64,000 bases of DNA from Aquila chrysaetos chrysaetos. Taxonomy: Eukaryota > Chordata > Aves > Accipitriformes > Accipitridae. The stretch covers positions 10,723,851 to 10,787,850 of the forward strand of contig NC_044030.1 of the NCBI RefSeq assembly GCF_900496995.4, in the 5' to 3' direction. The translations under genes and the position numbers were made by a program. Below the pieces are notes generated by a model, which made no database searches, had not been told where the DNA came from, and was given only the letters and a program-made list of their open reading frames with translations. Every line of letters starts with the position of its first letter. Position 1 is the stretch's first letter. Below are positions 1 through 12,550 of the stretch, piece by piece.

Positions 1-1269
1 CAGGCATATGCCCCCACAGCACTCCTTGAGCCACCAAAGACATGTCCTGGGCAGAGGCTGCACAGGTTGTACGGTTCAAACCAGTGCTCTGTTTGCCTCC
101 AAAGTGGAGCTGCTGAGCTATCTTTTCGAGATCAAATAGTTCATTTTCACAAATGATGTCAATAAGGAATTCCTGAAGAGGAGAACTGACTTCTAACAAA
201 TACTCTGCATTTCTGGAGGCCTTAAAACCAGGCACGTCATGTGCAGTCAGGCAATGTAAAGGGCTTGCTCTTCACTAACAGTCTTCAGTCTTGTTGATTG
301 TGTCCTTTCTGCGGTGGAGGAGCTCACTCTGCTGACCAAAACTTCTGTGTAGACTGGTGAATTGCACATGAACTTGCTTTTTGCAGTTGACTTTGCAGAG
401 CACTTGGAAGCAGTCTGCAAGCCACAGTTTGAAAGCCATTACCTGTCTTAACTTACATGGCTTCTTCATTCTCATTTCTGACCCCTCCTTCCTTTCTGCC
501 GACTCCTTTGCATTTTTTCTTTGCCTTTCTCTTTTTCTTTCATGCTCTTCTGTGGCAACAGGACAAAGTAGCCTCCAAACCTGCCCTCGCCCCACCTTCT
601 CCCCCCGCCTCCTTCTACTCCTTCACTTCTTCATTGTTAGGAGCAGCCCCAGGTCAGTGCTGTGTCTGCACTCATTAATTAAAAAGAGGGTTTGAAAACG
701 CTTCTCAAACCTCTGACGTGGTTGCTTGGCTTATTTTGCCCTATTATCATCACAGCATTGTACACAGGGCTGTAATTGCATCAGAGGTTTCTGGTTCATA
801 TCACATGCGCTGCCAGAGCGCTCAGGTAGCCTAGTAATGTCACCAGCACTTCAGCAAAGAACTGCAATTTTAGATGAACTCATTTTACCTCCTGTATTAG
901 TAACTGCACTGGAAGGGCAGCGAGCAGTGTGTGCCCATGTTCCTGTGAAAGCAAGGTTTTCTCCGTGAAGGAGAGCTGCTGGTGTTGACTTGACAGGACT
1001 GTGCTGGCCGCTGCAGGGTGGACAGACTGCCCTGTTGCTACAGGGCCGAGGGATTGCCATGGTGAGGTGGCGTTTCTCCTCCTATCCCTCACTTGGTATA
1101 AAACACATCGAGGCAGAGCTCTGACTGTTGGCATGGACGCCTGCCAGAGGTGCTAAGCATCTCTTCATAGATGGTCTGCATGCTTGGCTGAGACCGCAGG
1201 ATGCTGTCATTGATGCGGTGGGCTGAGGAAAAAGGTGTATCACATCCTCAACCCAGACCTAACATAGAC

Positions 1270-1330
1270 TTTCTTCTATAACCTTGGGCAACTCACTAAC
1301 TCTGTTTACCCATTTATGCTATGACCATTT
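1270..1330 (+). repeat. MIR-like ancient SINE scrap
   Basis: A stretch around ACCTTGGGCAACTCACTAAC followed by a pyrimidine-rich TCTGTTTACCC resembles the core of mammalian/amniote MIR SINEs (CTTGGGCAAGTCACTTAAC...). It is short and degraded, and was recognised by eye only. Confidence 0.3.
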
Positions 1331-1605
1331 ATCAGCCCTATTGGGTTGTGTGACAAGGAGGAATTTGCTCATTCCAGGCCCCAGTGCCAGGAAAACTACT
1401 GCTCATGGTGCGCAGTGGACCCTCGTGCTCTCCCCTCCTGAGCCACTGGGCAGCCTGCCAGATTACCCACCATCCCATTAACACCAGTGCCACCAGTAGG
1501 CCAAAAACAATGGGCAAAGGCAAAAGCATCCCAGATCCCTCAAGAACTGAGTCTTCTGCAGGGAAAGACTGGCTGGGCCAGTAGGCTGTGAGATAGGACG
1601 TACAA

Positions 1606-1652
1606 GTTGCCAAACAGGAGGGAAAGGAATCGCTGCCCTCCTGTTTGGCAAC
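1606..1652. repeat. Perfect 17-bp inverted repeat (hairpin)
   Basis: The arm GTTGCCAAACAGGAGGG at 1606-1622 is followed after 13 nt by its exact reverse complement at 1636-1652. The flanks do not pair, so the stem is exactly 17 bp. It is not inside a recognised gene. It could be a hairpin-forming remnant of a mobile element or a small structured RNA; the stem is shorter than a typical pre-miRNA. Confidence 0.85.
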
Positions 1653-4600
1653 ACCTGCCTGTCTTCTTGAAGAGAGGTCGCGCAGTCCCGGCGAGTCACA
1701 GCTACATCAGAGCACAGGTGCCTCCACCTCACAGACAACACGTGGACACTGAGTGACCGCGTGGCTTCGTTATGAACCCGCTCAGCTTCCCCAGCATCCC
1801 TCCAGCGCTACGTCTTTCAAGCAGTAACGGAGCGGAGCTTGGCTTTTCCCAGGGAGGTCCTCCGTGAGAAGAGACGGGTACCAACTCACATCAGTGGTGT
1901 GGACAAGGACCTGTTTCCCATTTGTGCAGGACTGGCAGGTGAGCTGGGAGTCTTGCTGAGAGGTTTGTTTCTGCTGTCCCACTCTGTCCTGCATTTGACC
2001 CAGGCAGCAAGGAAGCAATGAATGAGTCACGTCCCTACAGTCTGTGCTCCGGCCATGCTTGCTCGCTCCTGCCCAGTTGAGCAGCATGTGCCAGCAGGCA
2101 TATATGCTTGCCATCAGCCCCCACCAGCGGTCATGAGCCTGACCCTGTGCCAGAAGCTTGGCCAGCTGAAAGACAAAGGTGAAACAGCAGCCTGAAATCC
2201 CCCAGCTCTCCCAGCAGGAGGGAAGCTGCTCTGGAAGGTGCTCAGCAGGCTGGGAGGGAGACAGGGGCAATCAGAAAATACATCTGTTTTTAGCAGAAGG
2301 TCAGCCATATGCTAAGGACCTACCACAAGAGCAGCTGGGATGAGAGTGAAGGACGAGAAAGACCAAGTATGATGCTTTTCACCACACATAGGTTTTAATC
2401 AGGACTGGCTGCATCACAGGTAGAGGGGCAGGATCAGGCCACTGCCACACCAGGGTTTTGCATCACTTCACCAATGGTTCCCATTGGCATGTCTCCTCCG
2501 AGGCCTGCTGATCACGGCTGGCATCAGCCAAATGCAGATCATGAACCGGTGTCTTATCACAATAGGAATACCCTGCTGTGTTTTTAAAAGGTATGTTCCT
2601 CAGAGGAACGTGTGCCCAATCAAACTAGCTCCTGCAGTGCAAGAAGTTAAGCTAGAACCACTTTTGAGTCAGGAAAAAGTCCTTGTACAGCCAGTAGCTT
2701 GCTGAAAAAGGCAGCCCCTTGAGACAGCAGTGTGAGTTAAAAGAAATGTCTTCACTTTTAGACTTCATTTGCTGTGACCCCATCAGTCAGCTGGAGCATG
2801 TAGTATCTGGGAGGTCCCAGGTCTCAGAAGAGCTGCAACGCCTGGCAGAACCTGGTGGTGTCCCACACCACCTCCTCTGTACCACTGTGAGGGGAGCCTG
2901 TTTCAGGCAGCCTTCCAGCATGCCCGCAGGCAGCTGGATCTTCACTGGACTGCCTCCAGCCGAGTCAAAGATAGAAGCACGGAAAAGCCGGGGAGCCAGC
3001 TTCCCACCCCAAATGTCCGTGTGTCAGTCTGGAGCGCTCCTGCAGTCCCCTCTCAGAGGACTAAACACGCGTTAGACCCGCTCAGCCTTTGCTCACACGC
3101 TCCTCTGGATGAAAGGGCTTGGTGAGAGACAGGCACCTGCAAGTCAGTAGTGATGGGTTGGACAGGGGGTGGGTTCCCTGGTGGGACGTCAGTGCTCTGG
3201 AAGGGCAGAGCGAGAGGTGGATCTGCAGGACAGGTACAGCTTCCAGACACCCAGCCATGAGGACTGGAAGTCAAGGACAGCAAGGTGGGTGGCAGTTTCC
3301 TCCCCAACTACAGGAAGACAAGTGGTCTGCCTTGCAGACAACCGGTGTGACGAGTGGAGGTGGGGTATTACAACACTCCGCCGCGACGCTGGGAGGGAGT
3401 AAGAAGGCAGAGTCCCTCTCTCATGGCCTGTGCAGAGGGCTTTGTATCCCAGTGTTTTCAGTAATAGTGTAACAGAGCTACATGGCTGCAGGCAGGACCA
3501 GAATAAAACCCATCAAGCGGGCTGAGAGCACCTCTGTGGACACTGGCTGTCTGGCACTGTCAGGGAGTAAAGCACGGGACAGGACAGGGACGCTGCTATT
3601 GGGAAGTTCCTTGAAAAACTGCTAACAAAGAGAACAGAATATAGCAGTGAATAAGATGTTTGTTGGGGTCTTTTTTAGGTTTCCTATAGAAAACATTGGA
3701 AATTTAATGTTTGAAAGGTCAATTCATTTACCAAGCATGGCAAAGCAACATCACAACACGACCCATTAGGTTACGAGTGATCCTTAAAGAGGAAGAGCAA
3801 CCAGGCAACTTCTCCCTCACACCCCCACACCTTCCCTATATGTAAGGAAAGTTCTTAAAAGCAGAGTCTGTGAAGCATCATATCTATATTCCTGGAACAT
3901 CTGCAATTAAATACAGTATTTCAAAGCAAAGCACTGCCAGTTAATTTACCCTTCACTTACCTGCCAGTCCAAAAATTACTTGTAGGGGCACTGCATGTTG
4001 CTGTAAGATTTCTGTCACTTCTGGAGATGATTTCAGAACAAATTCACCTTTGGTAGACCATGGTCCTTCTGCTCTGCCAGTCCTTCACCACAGCATCTGG
4101 TTGCATTCTGGTCGACAGTACTTCAGCACTTGTAATGCTGCTTTAACGCTGACCCTACATCCCTGCTCCACCGGTCAGAAACCAGTGCACAGAGAGCTAA
4201 AGGGATCCACAACAGAGGAAGGCATGCTCCCTTCTGGGTCAATAACAGGGGACTCAAGCCCACAAGGAGCCTGATTCGAACAGGGAAGCTTGAGGAGAGT
4301 GGTCTTCTGCACCAGCCGCCTGCAGTAGATTGCTATGGTTAGGTGTTGCAAACACTGCTCTGCCTGACAGGGGCAGAGCAGAATTATGCAAGTGCTCAAG
4401 TAGACGTCTTTCTGGTCCTGTAGGAAAGACCAGACTGAATTAAAAAGGGTGATCAGCAAGGAGTGTCCTGAGCTTGTTTCCTAACTAGAAGGCAGCGTGG
4501 GACAATCTGAAGAGCCCGGATTCAGCCATCAGAATGCACTCCAAAGGTTTTGTCTTTTTCCAGTAATCACTGATTAACAGAAGACTTCTGCCCTTCCTAG

Positions 4601-6844
4601 ACTCCTTTTGGAGATCCACAACCTAGCCTATGGTACACATGTAGGCACTTGCATTTTCCTTTGGACATCCTGAAGGAGCATGGGGGAATGAGTACCAGCA
4701 CTAAAGACTGCCCAACTCACAGTGACTGGATTTGTTAGCATTGCAGTTAGCCATCAACTTTAAAAAAAAAAAAAACCAAAATGCCTAGCTTCAAGTCAGA
4801 CTTAAGATCAAAGTGAATAAGAGTGTGTATTGATGAAATGCAAAACAGATAACAGCTTACAAAAGCCTACAGAGAGATGGTAGTGCCCAGGAAAAACACC
4901 CAGGCTTTGGGTCAGCTCTAAATTTTCTTCTTCCACCATCTAGGGCAGCTAACAACCTGACAGAGGTACCTGTTAGTTTTCTCCTGGCCGAGACCTCAGA
5001 CTGTCATGTTTGGCAGCCACCCTTCCTTCACATGTGCATGATGCTGAAGGAAATACTGCAGACAAATCCTGTCATCGTGGTCATCACGAGGCTACTTCAC
5101 ATTCACACCCAAGCATATCGGAGCTGAACTAACTTCCTGCTGGTCCTTCCTTTGTTAGTTTTGTTACTAGACTGCAGCTAACAATTAGTAGTAACACAGA
5201 AAAAGGCATATGAAGATCAGCCCCCAAGGTGCTTTTGAAAATCCTATGCTACTTCACCAGAGGCCTGAAATATACCCTTGAGAATCCAGCCTGCGCGTTT
5301 TCAGAATTGTCACCACACAACTCTGCTTTGTATGAAATTCCTGTGGATTTTAATTTAGTTTCCTTTCCAGGCTCCTCTTGTCTGAGATGGCTTCAGAGAT
5401 TCCAAGAAGTCTCATTTGCAGTGCTCATTACGCTTCTACTACACAAATGAAGCAGTTTCAGTCGCTTTTTTCTTGTGGAAGGACAAATGAGCTTGACAGT
5501 GCTCTCTGTGTGTAAATCAGACAGAATATGAACTGCTGCAATACAGAAAAGCTTCTGATTTCTTCAATGTTTGCTTGGAAGACAGAGCTTTTACAAAAAT
5601 TATTTCAAAATTTAAAGAATGAGCTTCTTTCTGTATTGAAAATTACTTCTGCTTTAGGTGAATAACATAAACGTCTTACAAGCAAAAAAAAGACCAACCT
5701 GGAAAATAAAAACCAGAGTCAGAGAAAGCTTTGATGAAGTGCATATATTGTACAGCTTCCCCAGAGCAGCTGTCTGCGTGAAAGGGTTGAGACAGAAAAG
5801 GACGGGACTGGAGTTCTCCATTTCCTCTTTAACTTGATAGCAGCTTCCCATATGCTTTGGGAAGACCCATAATGATAGTAGAGACACCCGGGGTTTTGGT
5901 GGAACAGGACGTATTTGTGGCAACAGCAGGCGAGTGTCAGCTGTTGCATGACAGAAATACACAGGTAAAGCAGAGCAATTTAAACAAAAGCCTGAATAAT
6001 GAGTATGGTAAGAATGTGTAATAACAGCTCAACAAGAAACCCACTTGAAAGAAAGCAGGGGACTTGGCAGTATAAGTATGTGCTAATTATAGGATGGAGA
6101 TTTGGCTGACATTAGTAAGAACATACAGTGTGCAATTTCTGTATATAGGATAAGGACAATGGGCTGTTTCTATGTCTAAGGTACCATGACACTGTGGTCT
6201 TCAGCCTATGGCCTCAAGTTATTCCCTACTGTGCTTTACAACACAGAGAGCGACTTTAAAACATACCTGGGTCGTGCTCTTCAACCCCTTGCATTGCTAG
6301 CTGTGAGTTCCTGGGTTCAGAAAAGGGGTAGCTTTCTACAGGCGACGTATGAAGGCTGTAGCAGACCCACAGTGTGTCCATTTCTGTTCCCCTCTTAACG
6401 CTGGACTGTGAGGACAGACCCGCTTTTTTACAGGACGCCTTACAGAGCTCACAGTGCAACCACAAAAAGGTGGCAGGTGAGGAGGAGCTTTGCAATGACA
6501 AAGCTGGGCTGGTGCAGAGGTTGATTTTCGGTTCCACCACAGAAATCCTGGGACTGTTTCCAGCCTTTGGTGCAGTTGCCCACCTGTAACAGGCTGAAAA
6601 CAGTGTCTCATATGTCATGTCTTTGGGGGCTCTCCTTTTCTTCAAAGAAAAGAAAATAACAGCAGCCAAGGTGGTAAACATGAAGATGGGGCATTATTTA
6701 CTTAGGATATGTTCAACTGTCATCGTCACAGAGCATTTATTCCTCTGGCAAAGCAAAAAACCAAGTGAGCCAGCTGGGTTTATTTCCTCCCAGCTTTTTT
6801 TTTTGCAACCACGTTATTGTTTTGTTCCCTCCATTTTTGGCCTG

Positions 6845-6935
6845 GTAGACTTAGGAGTTTGAGGGACCTGAGTTTCAGTGAATAGACGTGACCTCGGGCA
6901 CTCTGCTTTTACAGTAAAGTCTGGATCACAAAATT
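6845..6935 (+). repeat. MIR-like ancient SINE scrap
   Basis: The phrase GTGACCTCGGGCACTCTGC in the context of an upstream TAGGAGTTTGAGGGACCTG resembles the diverged MIR core (GTGACCTTGGGCAAGTCAC). It is degraded and was recognised by eye. Confidence 0.25.
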
Positions 6936-8849
6936 CCCCTGTATAACATTTAAATATTTTTAGCAGAAATAGTAAGCTTATAATGAAATACCTGACAACA
7001 TCCTTCTGGACAAAATATTTTTTATGGAGTATGAATTATATTTCTAGGAAGAAAATCCAGAATTCTGTACACTGGCTTTATGCTATTTATTCTCCCAGTA
7101 CCATATCTCACACATACTCACACACCATTAGGACAAAGAATACGACTGAAGATAATGATGTGGTAGTTATCCCACCCCCTGCTAAAACTTTAACCATTAA
7201 TGAAAAGGTTATGTTTTGAGAGTTGATGCTTATGCCATGTGGTTCCTATCAATGGGGGAAAGCAAGAACGGAAACAAGCTTAAAATTACAGTTCACATTT
7301 AAGAAATGTAACAGAACCCACTTCTTCTTTCTTGCATAGAGACTCAGCTTAACCACAGAGCTTGAGCTTAGCCATGCCATGCAGAAACTGTGTGCACTTT
7401 CCTGCCTGCTTGGTTGTGAAATTCTAATGTGTAGGCCTCTGAGTCCAATCTTGTGATCACAATTTAACTGTATAAACCCTTTTTTAGCACTGAACAGCAA
7501 ATGCCAGACACATCAACTGCTGCATGTACACGTGCACAAGTGCCTTCACCTTTGCAATGCCAAGGGCCTTCTGTGCGCAGTTCTGCGGCCAGCCTTTCAC
7601 TTGCAGCTCTGCAACCTTCTACCTGAGCTGCTGTGTCAGTCTTTTTCCCTTCTCCTTCCTATGCTGATGCCTTTGCGCTGTTATTCTCATGGCCTTCCAC
7701 CTGCAAATCTCAGTATTGTAATAGGTTTTCATGGAAAGCAATTGCTAACAGTCTGAGAATCCCCCCTTTTTTCCCCCTGCATTTCCTGCCTGTTTTGTAA
7801 CTTCAGTTTACATTAGGGGAAAACCAAGAGTTAGCAAATAGAAAAGTAGATAACAGTCATGTAAATATCCTGCAAGCATTACCAGCCATAAACATGCACA
7901 AAGTGGAGTGACCGGCATGCACCACCTGCGACTGATTAAATGTTATCCTGTCAGCACTGGCAGCATCATATACAGGAACAACCAAGAGGGACCTTGGCTG
8001 GGTCCTAATGCCAAGCACAGAGTTAGCAGAGGAAAAAGCCTGACAAGAAGAGTTATAGTCATTTTCCTCATCCTCACTGCTTGCTGACACTGGAAAGGAC
8101 ACTATTCTGGGGTCTCTATTGCTTCGCTTCTTGGCTGGCCACTGGGCAGTTTCCCCCTTCCTTCTCTTTCCATTCTTTTTCTGCTATGGTTAAGTTCAAG
8201 TTGATGTGTGGACCCCACTCTGTGATAAAACTCTGTGCAGATAAACCTGTCTCAAAAGGTGCAATGATACTGTTCCCATACAGCTGGCAAGATCCCCTCC
8301 TCTTCTTTCAGCATCAGTCCCCAGTGGGAGTGGTGGGAAGCAGAGCTACAGAGGAACAGCTACACCCCAGTAAAAAATACTGACTCTGTGTATTATTACT
8401 TGAGTTAGTTACATTTAGTTATTGCTTAACTTTGCTATATAAAACAACATCTTATTCTAGGATAGAATGGTGCCCAGAACTAAGATTAACCAACACTCCA
8501 TTTTAAGGACAGCGATTCGGTGGGTTTTATTTTTGTCAAAGTTTTAAGCACTCAGGCTAACGTTCTTCCAAACCAAGTCTCTCCCTGACAACAAAGCATT
8601 ACACTCTCACTAATTATTTTGGTGGGACAAATAAGTATGACAAGTCCTGGTGCTCTGCCACCAACAAGTACACCCTCACTCCTGCTCTGGAGATGGGACG
8701 TTGTACCAGAGGCGAGGGAAGGGAGGCGAGAGGCTGCAAGGCACAGATACAGATTTTGCTGTTGCCGCAAACCTGCTTATCCCATCCTTTCCCACTTTTG
8801 AACCCTACTAAGAATAGAAGAAGGTACTGGTGCACGTTAGCAAGTCTTG

Positions 8850-9075
8850 CCCTTTAGCAAGCCTGACGCAAGCCTGGCAGCACCACAGCGTTTCGCGGTG
8901 CCCGGGGGCTGCGGGTGCAGCCGTCGCCGGGTTTCTGCGCTCTCGTGTGCTGACTGCTCCCTCTGCTGGCACCGGGCCGCTGGATCCTTCCCAGCTCCAC
9001 TCAAAATGGGGAAGAACCCACAAGCGGAGGAGCTGAAACCGTACTGCGGAGGCGGGAGAGGAGACATCGAAACAG
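8850..9075. other. GC-rich, CpG-containing islet
   Basis: A roughly 220-bp stretch that is clearly richer in G+C and CpG than the AT-rich DNA on both sides. It contains the CTCF-like motif listed separately. No coding exon is recognised. It may be a small regulatory element such as an enhancer or insulator. Confidence 0.4.
8956..8970 (-). promoter_or_regulatory. CTCF-like binding motif
   Basis: Read on the minus strand this is GCCAGCAGAGGGAGC, a close match to the vertebrate CTCF core (CCASYAGRKGGCR). It sits in the GC-rich islet about 2 kb outside the inverted HSDL2 3' copy, where a boundary element could matter. Occupancy cannot be judged from sequence. Confidence 0.4.
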
Positions 9076-10994
9076 ACCCCTTGGGCACATGAGGCATGAG
9101 CTTACATTTCCTTCGCAGTACGGTGAGCCATCAGTCCTGTTCATCACTGTCAGCAGCATGCAGATAGGGTCTGTGCTGTACATGGGTCTCAGAGCACTTT
9201 CTTTCAATTATCAGCCGGAGCTGTCACCCAAAGAACCTGTAGCTTTCTCTCCAGTTACTCACAGTAGCAGAACAGTCACAGTTTGTTTAGTCACTTCATT
9301 TTTATGGGCCTCAAAAGCTGTGAACTGAGCAACAGATTAAAAAGAAACACATTTCTGCCCTCATGGAAAAATCCTCTGCAGAATGCAAATACCTGCAGTA
9401 ATTCCTCCATTACAGCACCCGTTGTAGCTTTTGTCCTAACAGTGCACAGCGGACTGTTTTTCAGCTATTTCTGTTTACAGCAGAAGCCCCAGGAATGGCA
9501 TAATATAAATGTTCGTAATGCAAGGATCAAATATCCCTAACACTCAGCATCACCCGGTCCCACAGCACCCATCCCATGGCACAGCCACTACCCCACTTAT
9601 CCTAAGGACTCAGAGGCAAAGGCAGTGGGATACCTACCCACACACTCATGATGCTGCCTCCAGGATGCACACTTATCTTGGGTCAAATAGCATAGTGTAA
9701 ATACATTTAATTGAAAAACAGAGGTCCAAGTTTTCTGTTTTTCTTGCTAATGAATCGCTTGTCCTGTTGGGCGTGAATCCATAACCGCTTACACCAATCA
9801 AAGTGCGGGATGTGGTAGTTCCTGCCCTCCTCTCCCTGGCCTAAGCAATTAATTACAGAATGGCATCAGTGGTCAGGCACAGCCCTGATCTGGCTGCCAG
9901 TAGCAGTCAGTATCCCCCAGAGCAGCATGGTAAGCTCTTACTCTTCCATCATGTAAACAACACTACTGATGTGCTAGAGAGAGAAGAAACACAGCCACGT
10001 TGTGCTGCCCTGGATCCATCTCCAACAAAAGCACTTCTCTTCTAAAGATGACACCTTTCTCTAGGATTACACAGGCATCACAGTCCATCACCAAATGACA
10101 TTCACAACTACCAACCATTTTGTGCGAGAGCGGTATTACTGACTGCACAAGAAACACACACACCATTAACTACAGACGCAAGCAGGGAAGCAAATAAGCA
10201 CATTCTTCCTTCAGGTGCCAGGACATAGTTAATATTGAATTGGATGCTGCATACCTTTCCCCTCCACTCCTGCAATACTGAAAAACAAAAGCTTTGGCAG
10301 AAAAGTTGCATAGAAGGGAAAACTGCAAAGGCATGGTGTTGATGATGAAGTAGGTATGAAATTAAACAACCTTGCTCCCAATACCTGAGTTCTTTGATCT
10401 GCTTCAGTTCTTATGGTGTTACAGGACAGTGTTTGGAAATGTACTATCAATACGTATGCTCACTGGAAAAACACTTTCTAGTATCTGTAGGTTTCAAAAG
10501 ATGTTTTGTATTTTGAGGTGACTCCCCAAAGAAAATTTATGTGACCATACTTTGCACACGAGCACATACATTGTGTTTTCCAACAGCTTGGGATCATCAG
10601 CCTTTTTTAATAACATCTGATAGAGATGGTCCGTTCCTACAAGTTTTGTGAAACCAGTACAGGAGAGAAAAGTGCTATTTGTCTCCCAGTCAGAGGAAAA
10701 GTTAGTGCTGAGTTCAACTCTTACAGTACACTGGAGACATGTTGTGCATACCCTAATCCTGGGATCAGAACTCACATCTCATTAGACAACAGCTAATTCA
10801 AAGACAAGGTAACATTATAAGAAGTAAAGCCCTATTAGGTCTACATCTCACAGTAACAGAGGACAGTTTGCAATCAGAGGAAGAAGTGAAAATGAAAAAA
10901 ACTATCCTTGAAACATCAGAACTTTGGGACATCATTTTTCTTTTAATCATTATAGCAAGTTTTAAGGAACAGTGTGTTCGTTGTTGGGCATTGC

Positions 10995-11174
10995 AATCTA
11001 ACAATTACAAATTTTATTGATACTTATACTGCATCAAAGAAAAATTGAGGACTGGTGTATTAAAAGAGCATTATAGTTATATATGAAAGGCCACTGTTCC
11101 ATTAGTGTTCAAAAATGAACTGTGGCAGCATCTTTTCCAGACTCATTGCTACCAGCACTGTGTCACCTTTAACA
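10995..11174 (-). repeat. Diverged outer flank of inverted copy A' (end of exon 11' and 3'UTR)
   Basis: On the minus strand this segment still aligns with the end of HSDL2 exon 11 and its 3'UTR (33304-33490). It has many substitutions and small indels, unlike the almost identical block starting at 11175. Shared landmarks include AGTTATATATGAAAGGCC near 11074 and a GATGCA...ATAAAA stretch near the poly(A) signal. Confidence 0.75.
11013..11018 (-). promoter_or_regulatory. Poly(A) signal AATAAA of the inverted HSDL2 3' copy
   Basis: AATAAA on the minus strand lies about 84 nt beyond the TAA stop of exon 11' (11104-11102). At the aligned position the complete + strand gene has CATAAA (33477-33482), so the orphan 3' end keeps the better hexamer. 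Confidence 0.6.
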
Positions 11175-11217
11175 CTTAATTTTCCTGACATGAAGGCCAG
11201 GGTTGGCTTTAGTTTAC
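11102..11217 (-). pseudogene. HSDL2: HSDL2 exon 11' (divergent terminal exon)
   Basis: The acceptor CTTCTTTTCAG precedes the exon, which begins GKLKPTLAFMSGKL as in HSDL2. It then changes (SVKGDTVLVAMSLEKML) and ends PQFIFEH before TAA at 11104-11102. It has one codon more than exon 11 of the complete gene and is open throughout. The SKL terminus is absent, so any product would not be expected to enter peroxisomes by the PTS1 route. Confidence 0.8.
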
Positions 11218-11675
11218 CTGAAAAGAAGACACAGAACCATCAGAAAAAGAAAAAGGAACTGGAGACAGCCCACGCACAGGAAAATGTAATGCCACTACAG
11301 CGAGACCTAGCAGCTATATTGCTACCAAGTTCTGCTGTAAAAGCAGTGCACATTTAGGAGACACAGATTAGAGATGTGCAGAACCGCAAGTCCAACAGAT
11401 CGACTGGATTCTTTCTGAAGCTACGCTCGCGGCTAGAATTTCAGTACCTGGTTAACAAAAGCAGTATAAGCTTTTGTGCTCTTGCTGCTCGCCGAACAGC
11501 AGAGTTCAGAAAAATCCGAGGAGTTCTATCCTACACTTTCACTTGCGCCGCGGAAAGCCGAAAGCTCCTCCATCCCAGGACCACAAAGCGAGCAGGCTGT
11601 CCGTTCGCCCAGCAGCAGAAGGTTTTCTGGGCACCGGCACCTGCGTCCGCCCTGGCAAATGCCTTTGTCACTCAC

Positions 11676-11804
11676 CCGTGAACATTTTCACAAAGTCGGC
11701 ACTCGACATGCTCATAACCACATCGGCCGTCACAGGAGGCTTTCCGAAACCGGCGCTGCCACCCTTGGTTTTCAGGTCAATGTACCAAGTGCCTCCGTCA
11801 TCAC
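11676..11804 (-). pseudogene. HSDL2: HSDL2 exon 10' (inverted copy)
   Basis: 129 nt, bounded on the minus strand by acceptor CTGTTCAG and donor GTGAGT. It encodes the same SCP2-domain segment as exon 10 of the complete gene (DDGGTWYIDLKTKGG ... ADFVKMFTG). It lies wholly inside the near-identical arm A'. Confidence 0.88.
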
Positions 11805-12352
11805 CTGAACAGACAGTGGGGAGAGGTGACAAGGCAGCAAAGAGCACTGTGCCCTCCCTACTCCTCCCTGCCCGACGGACGCTGCCGTGTCCCTTTGGAG
11901 CAGTTACTCCACAGTACGTACGCTGGTGGTGCTCTGCGAGAAGTTACCACTTGCCCCACGTCCTGCGTGCAGGCAAAGCCAGCCTCTGGCAGACGCCCCG
12001 CGGCACCACGGATCGGGGACACGGGCAGAAGCGCCCGACGGCAGCACTTTGCTGACAGAGCTGGTGGCAGCCGGCGCTCTTAACGTGACCCTGCGAGCAC
12101 CCCTGTCCGTCGTCACGCTAACCCTGTGCCGCAGGGCCAGCGCTGCGACGAAGCCTGCCCGCCTATGCCGGCAGCGGCAGCAGCTTCCTGCGTGTGCTGA
12201 AGCTGGTCCTGAGAAGGAGCCTCACACAGAACAGAACGAAAGGCGGTCTGTTCCTGGATCAGCTTGAAAAGGCGAGCGTTTCTGCCCGAAAACACCGAGC
12301 GCCTTTTGCTAGGAGCGTGACCACGGGAAGGTTTTACAAGCGATGGTCTTAC

Positions 12353-12550
12353 CAGATAATTCAAACTGAAAGACACCCTGAGTACTTCTCACATACTCTT
12401 CGCTCATTGCCCCCTCAATAACTCTGAAGGTTTCTGCAACAGGACTCAACGGCTTGGCTGGAGCAGGTTCTGTGTTAACCGTAGCTCCATCTGGTCCTTC
12501 ATGCTGGGATCCGCTGAATTTCCTCTCTTCTTTGAGTGCTTGGGAAGCAC
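12353..12550 (-). pseudogene. HSDL2: HSDL2 exon 9' (inverted copy)
   Basis: 198 nt, acceptor CTTGTAG and donor GTAAGACC on the minus strand. It encodes the linker and the first part of the SCP2 domain (ASQALKEERKF ... VFQFELSG), with no residue change from exon 9 of the complete gene. Confidence 0.88.

Larger units (their letters stand above)
1..10990. other. Intergenic region upstream of the inverted HSDL2 copy
   Basis: I recognise no protein-coding exon here. Open frames are short, lack recognisable domains and overlap on both strands. The first 3.5 kb is moderately GC-rich; most of the rest is AT-rich unique sequence. Items inside it that can be supported (a hairpin, two MIR-like scraps, a GC-rich islet with a CTCF-like motif) are listed separately. 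In human, PTBP3 lies head-to-head with HSDL2, but I found no stretch resembling its RNA-binding domains, so any neighbouring gene probably lies outside the window. Confidence 0.6.

Noticed and set aside
11474-12055. 193-codon open frame on the + strand (also 32423-33004 on the -)
   Set aside because: It is antisense to HSDL2 introns 9-10 and exon 10 in both arms. Its conservation is explained by near-identity of the arms, and it has no recognisable domain.
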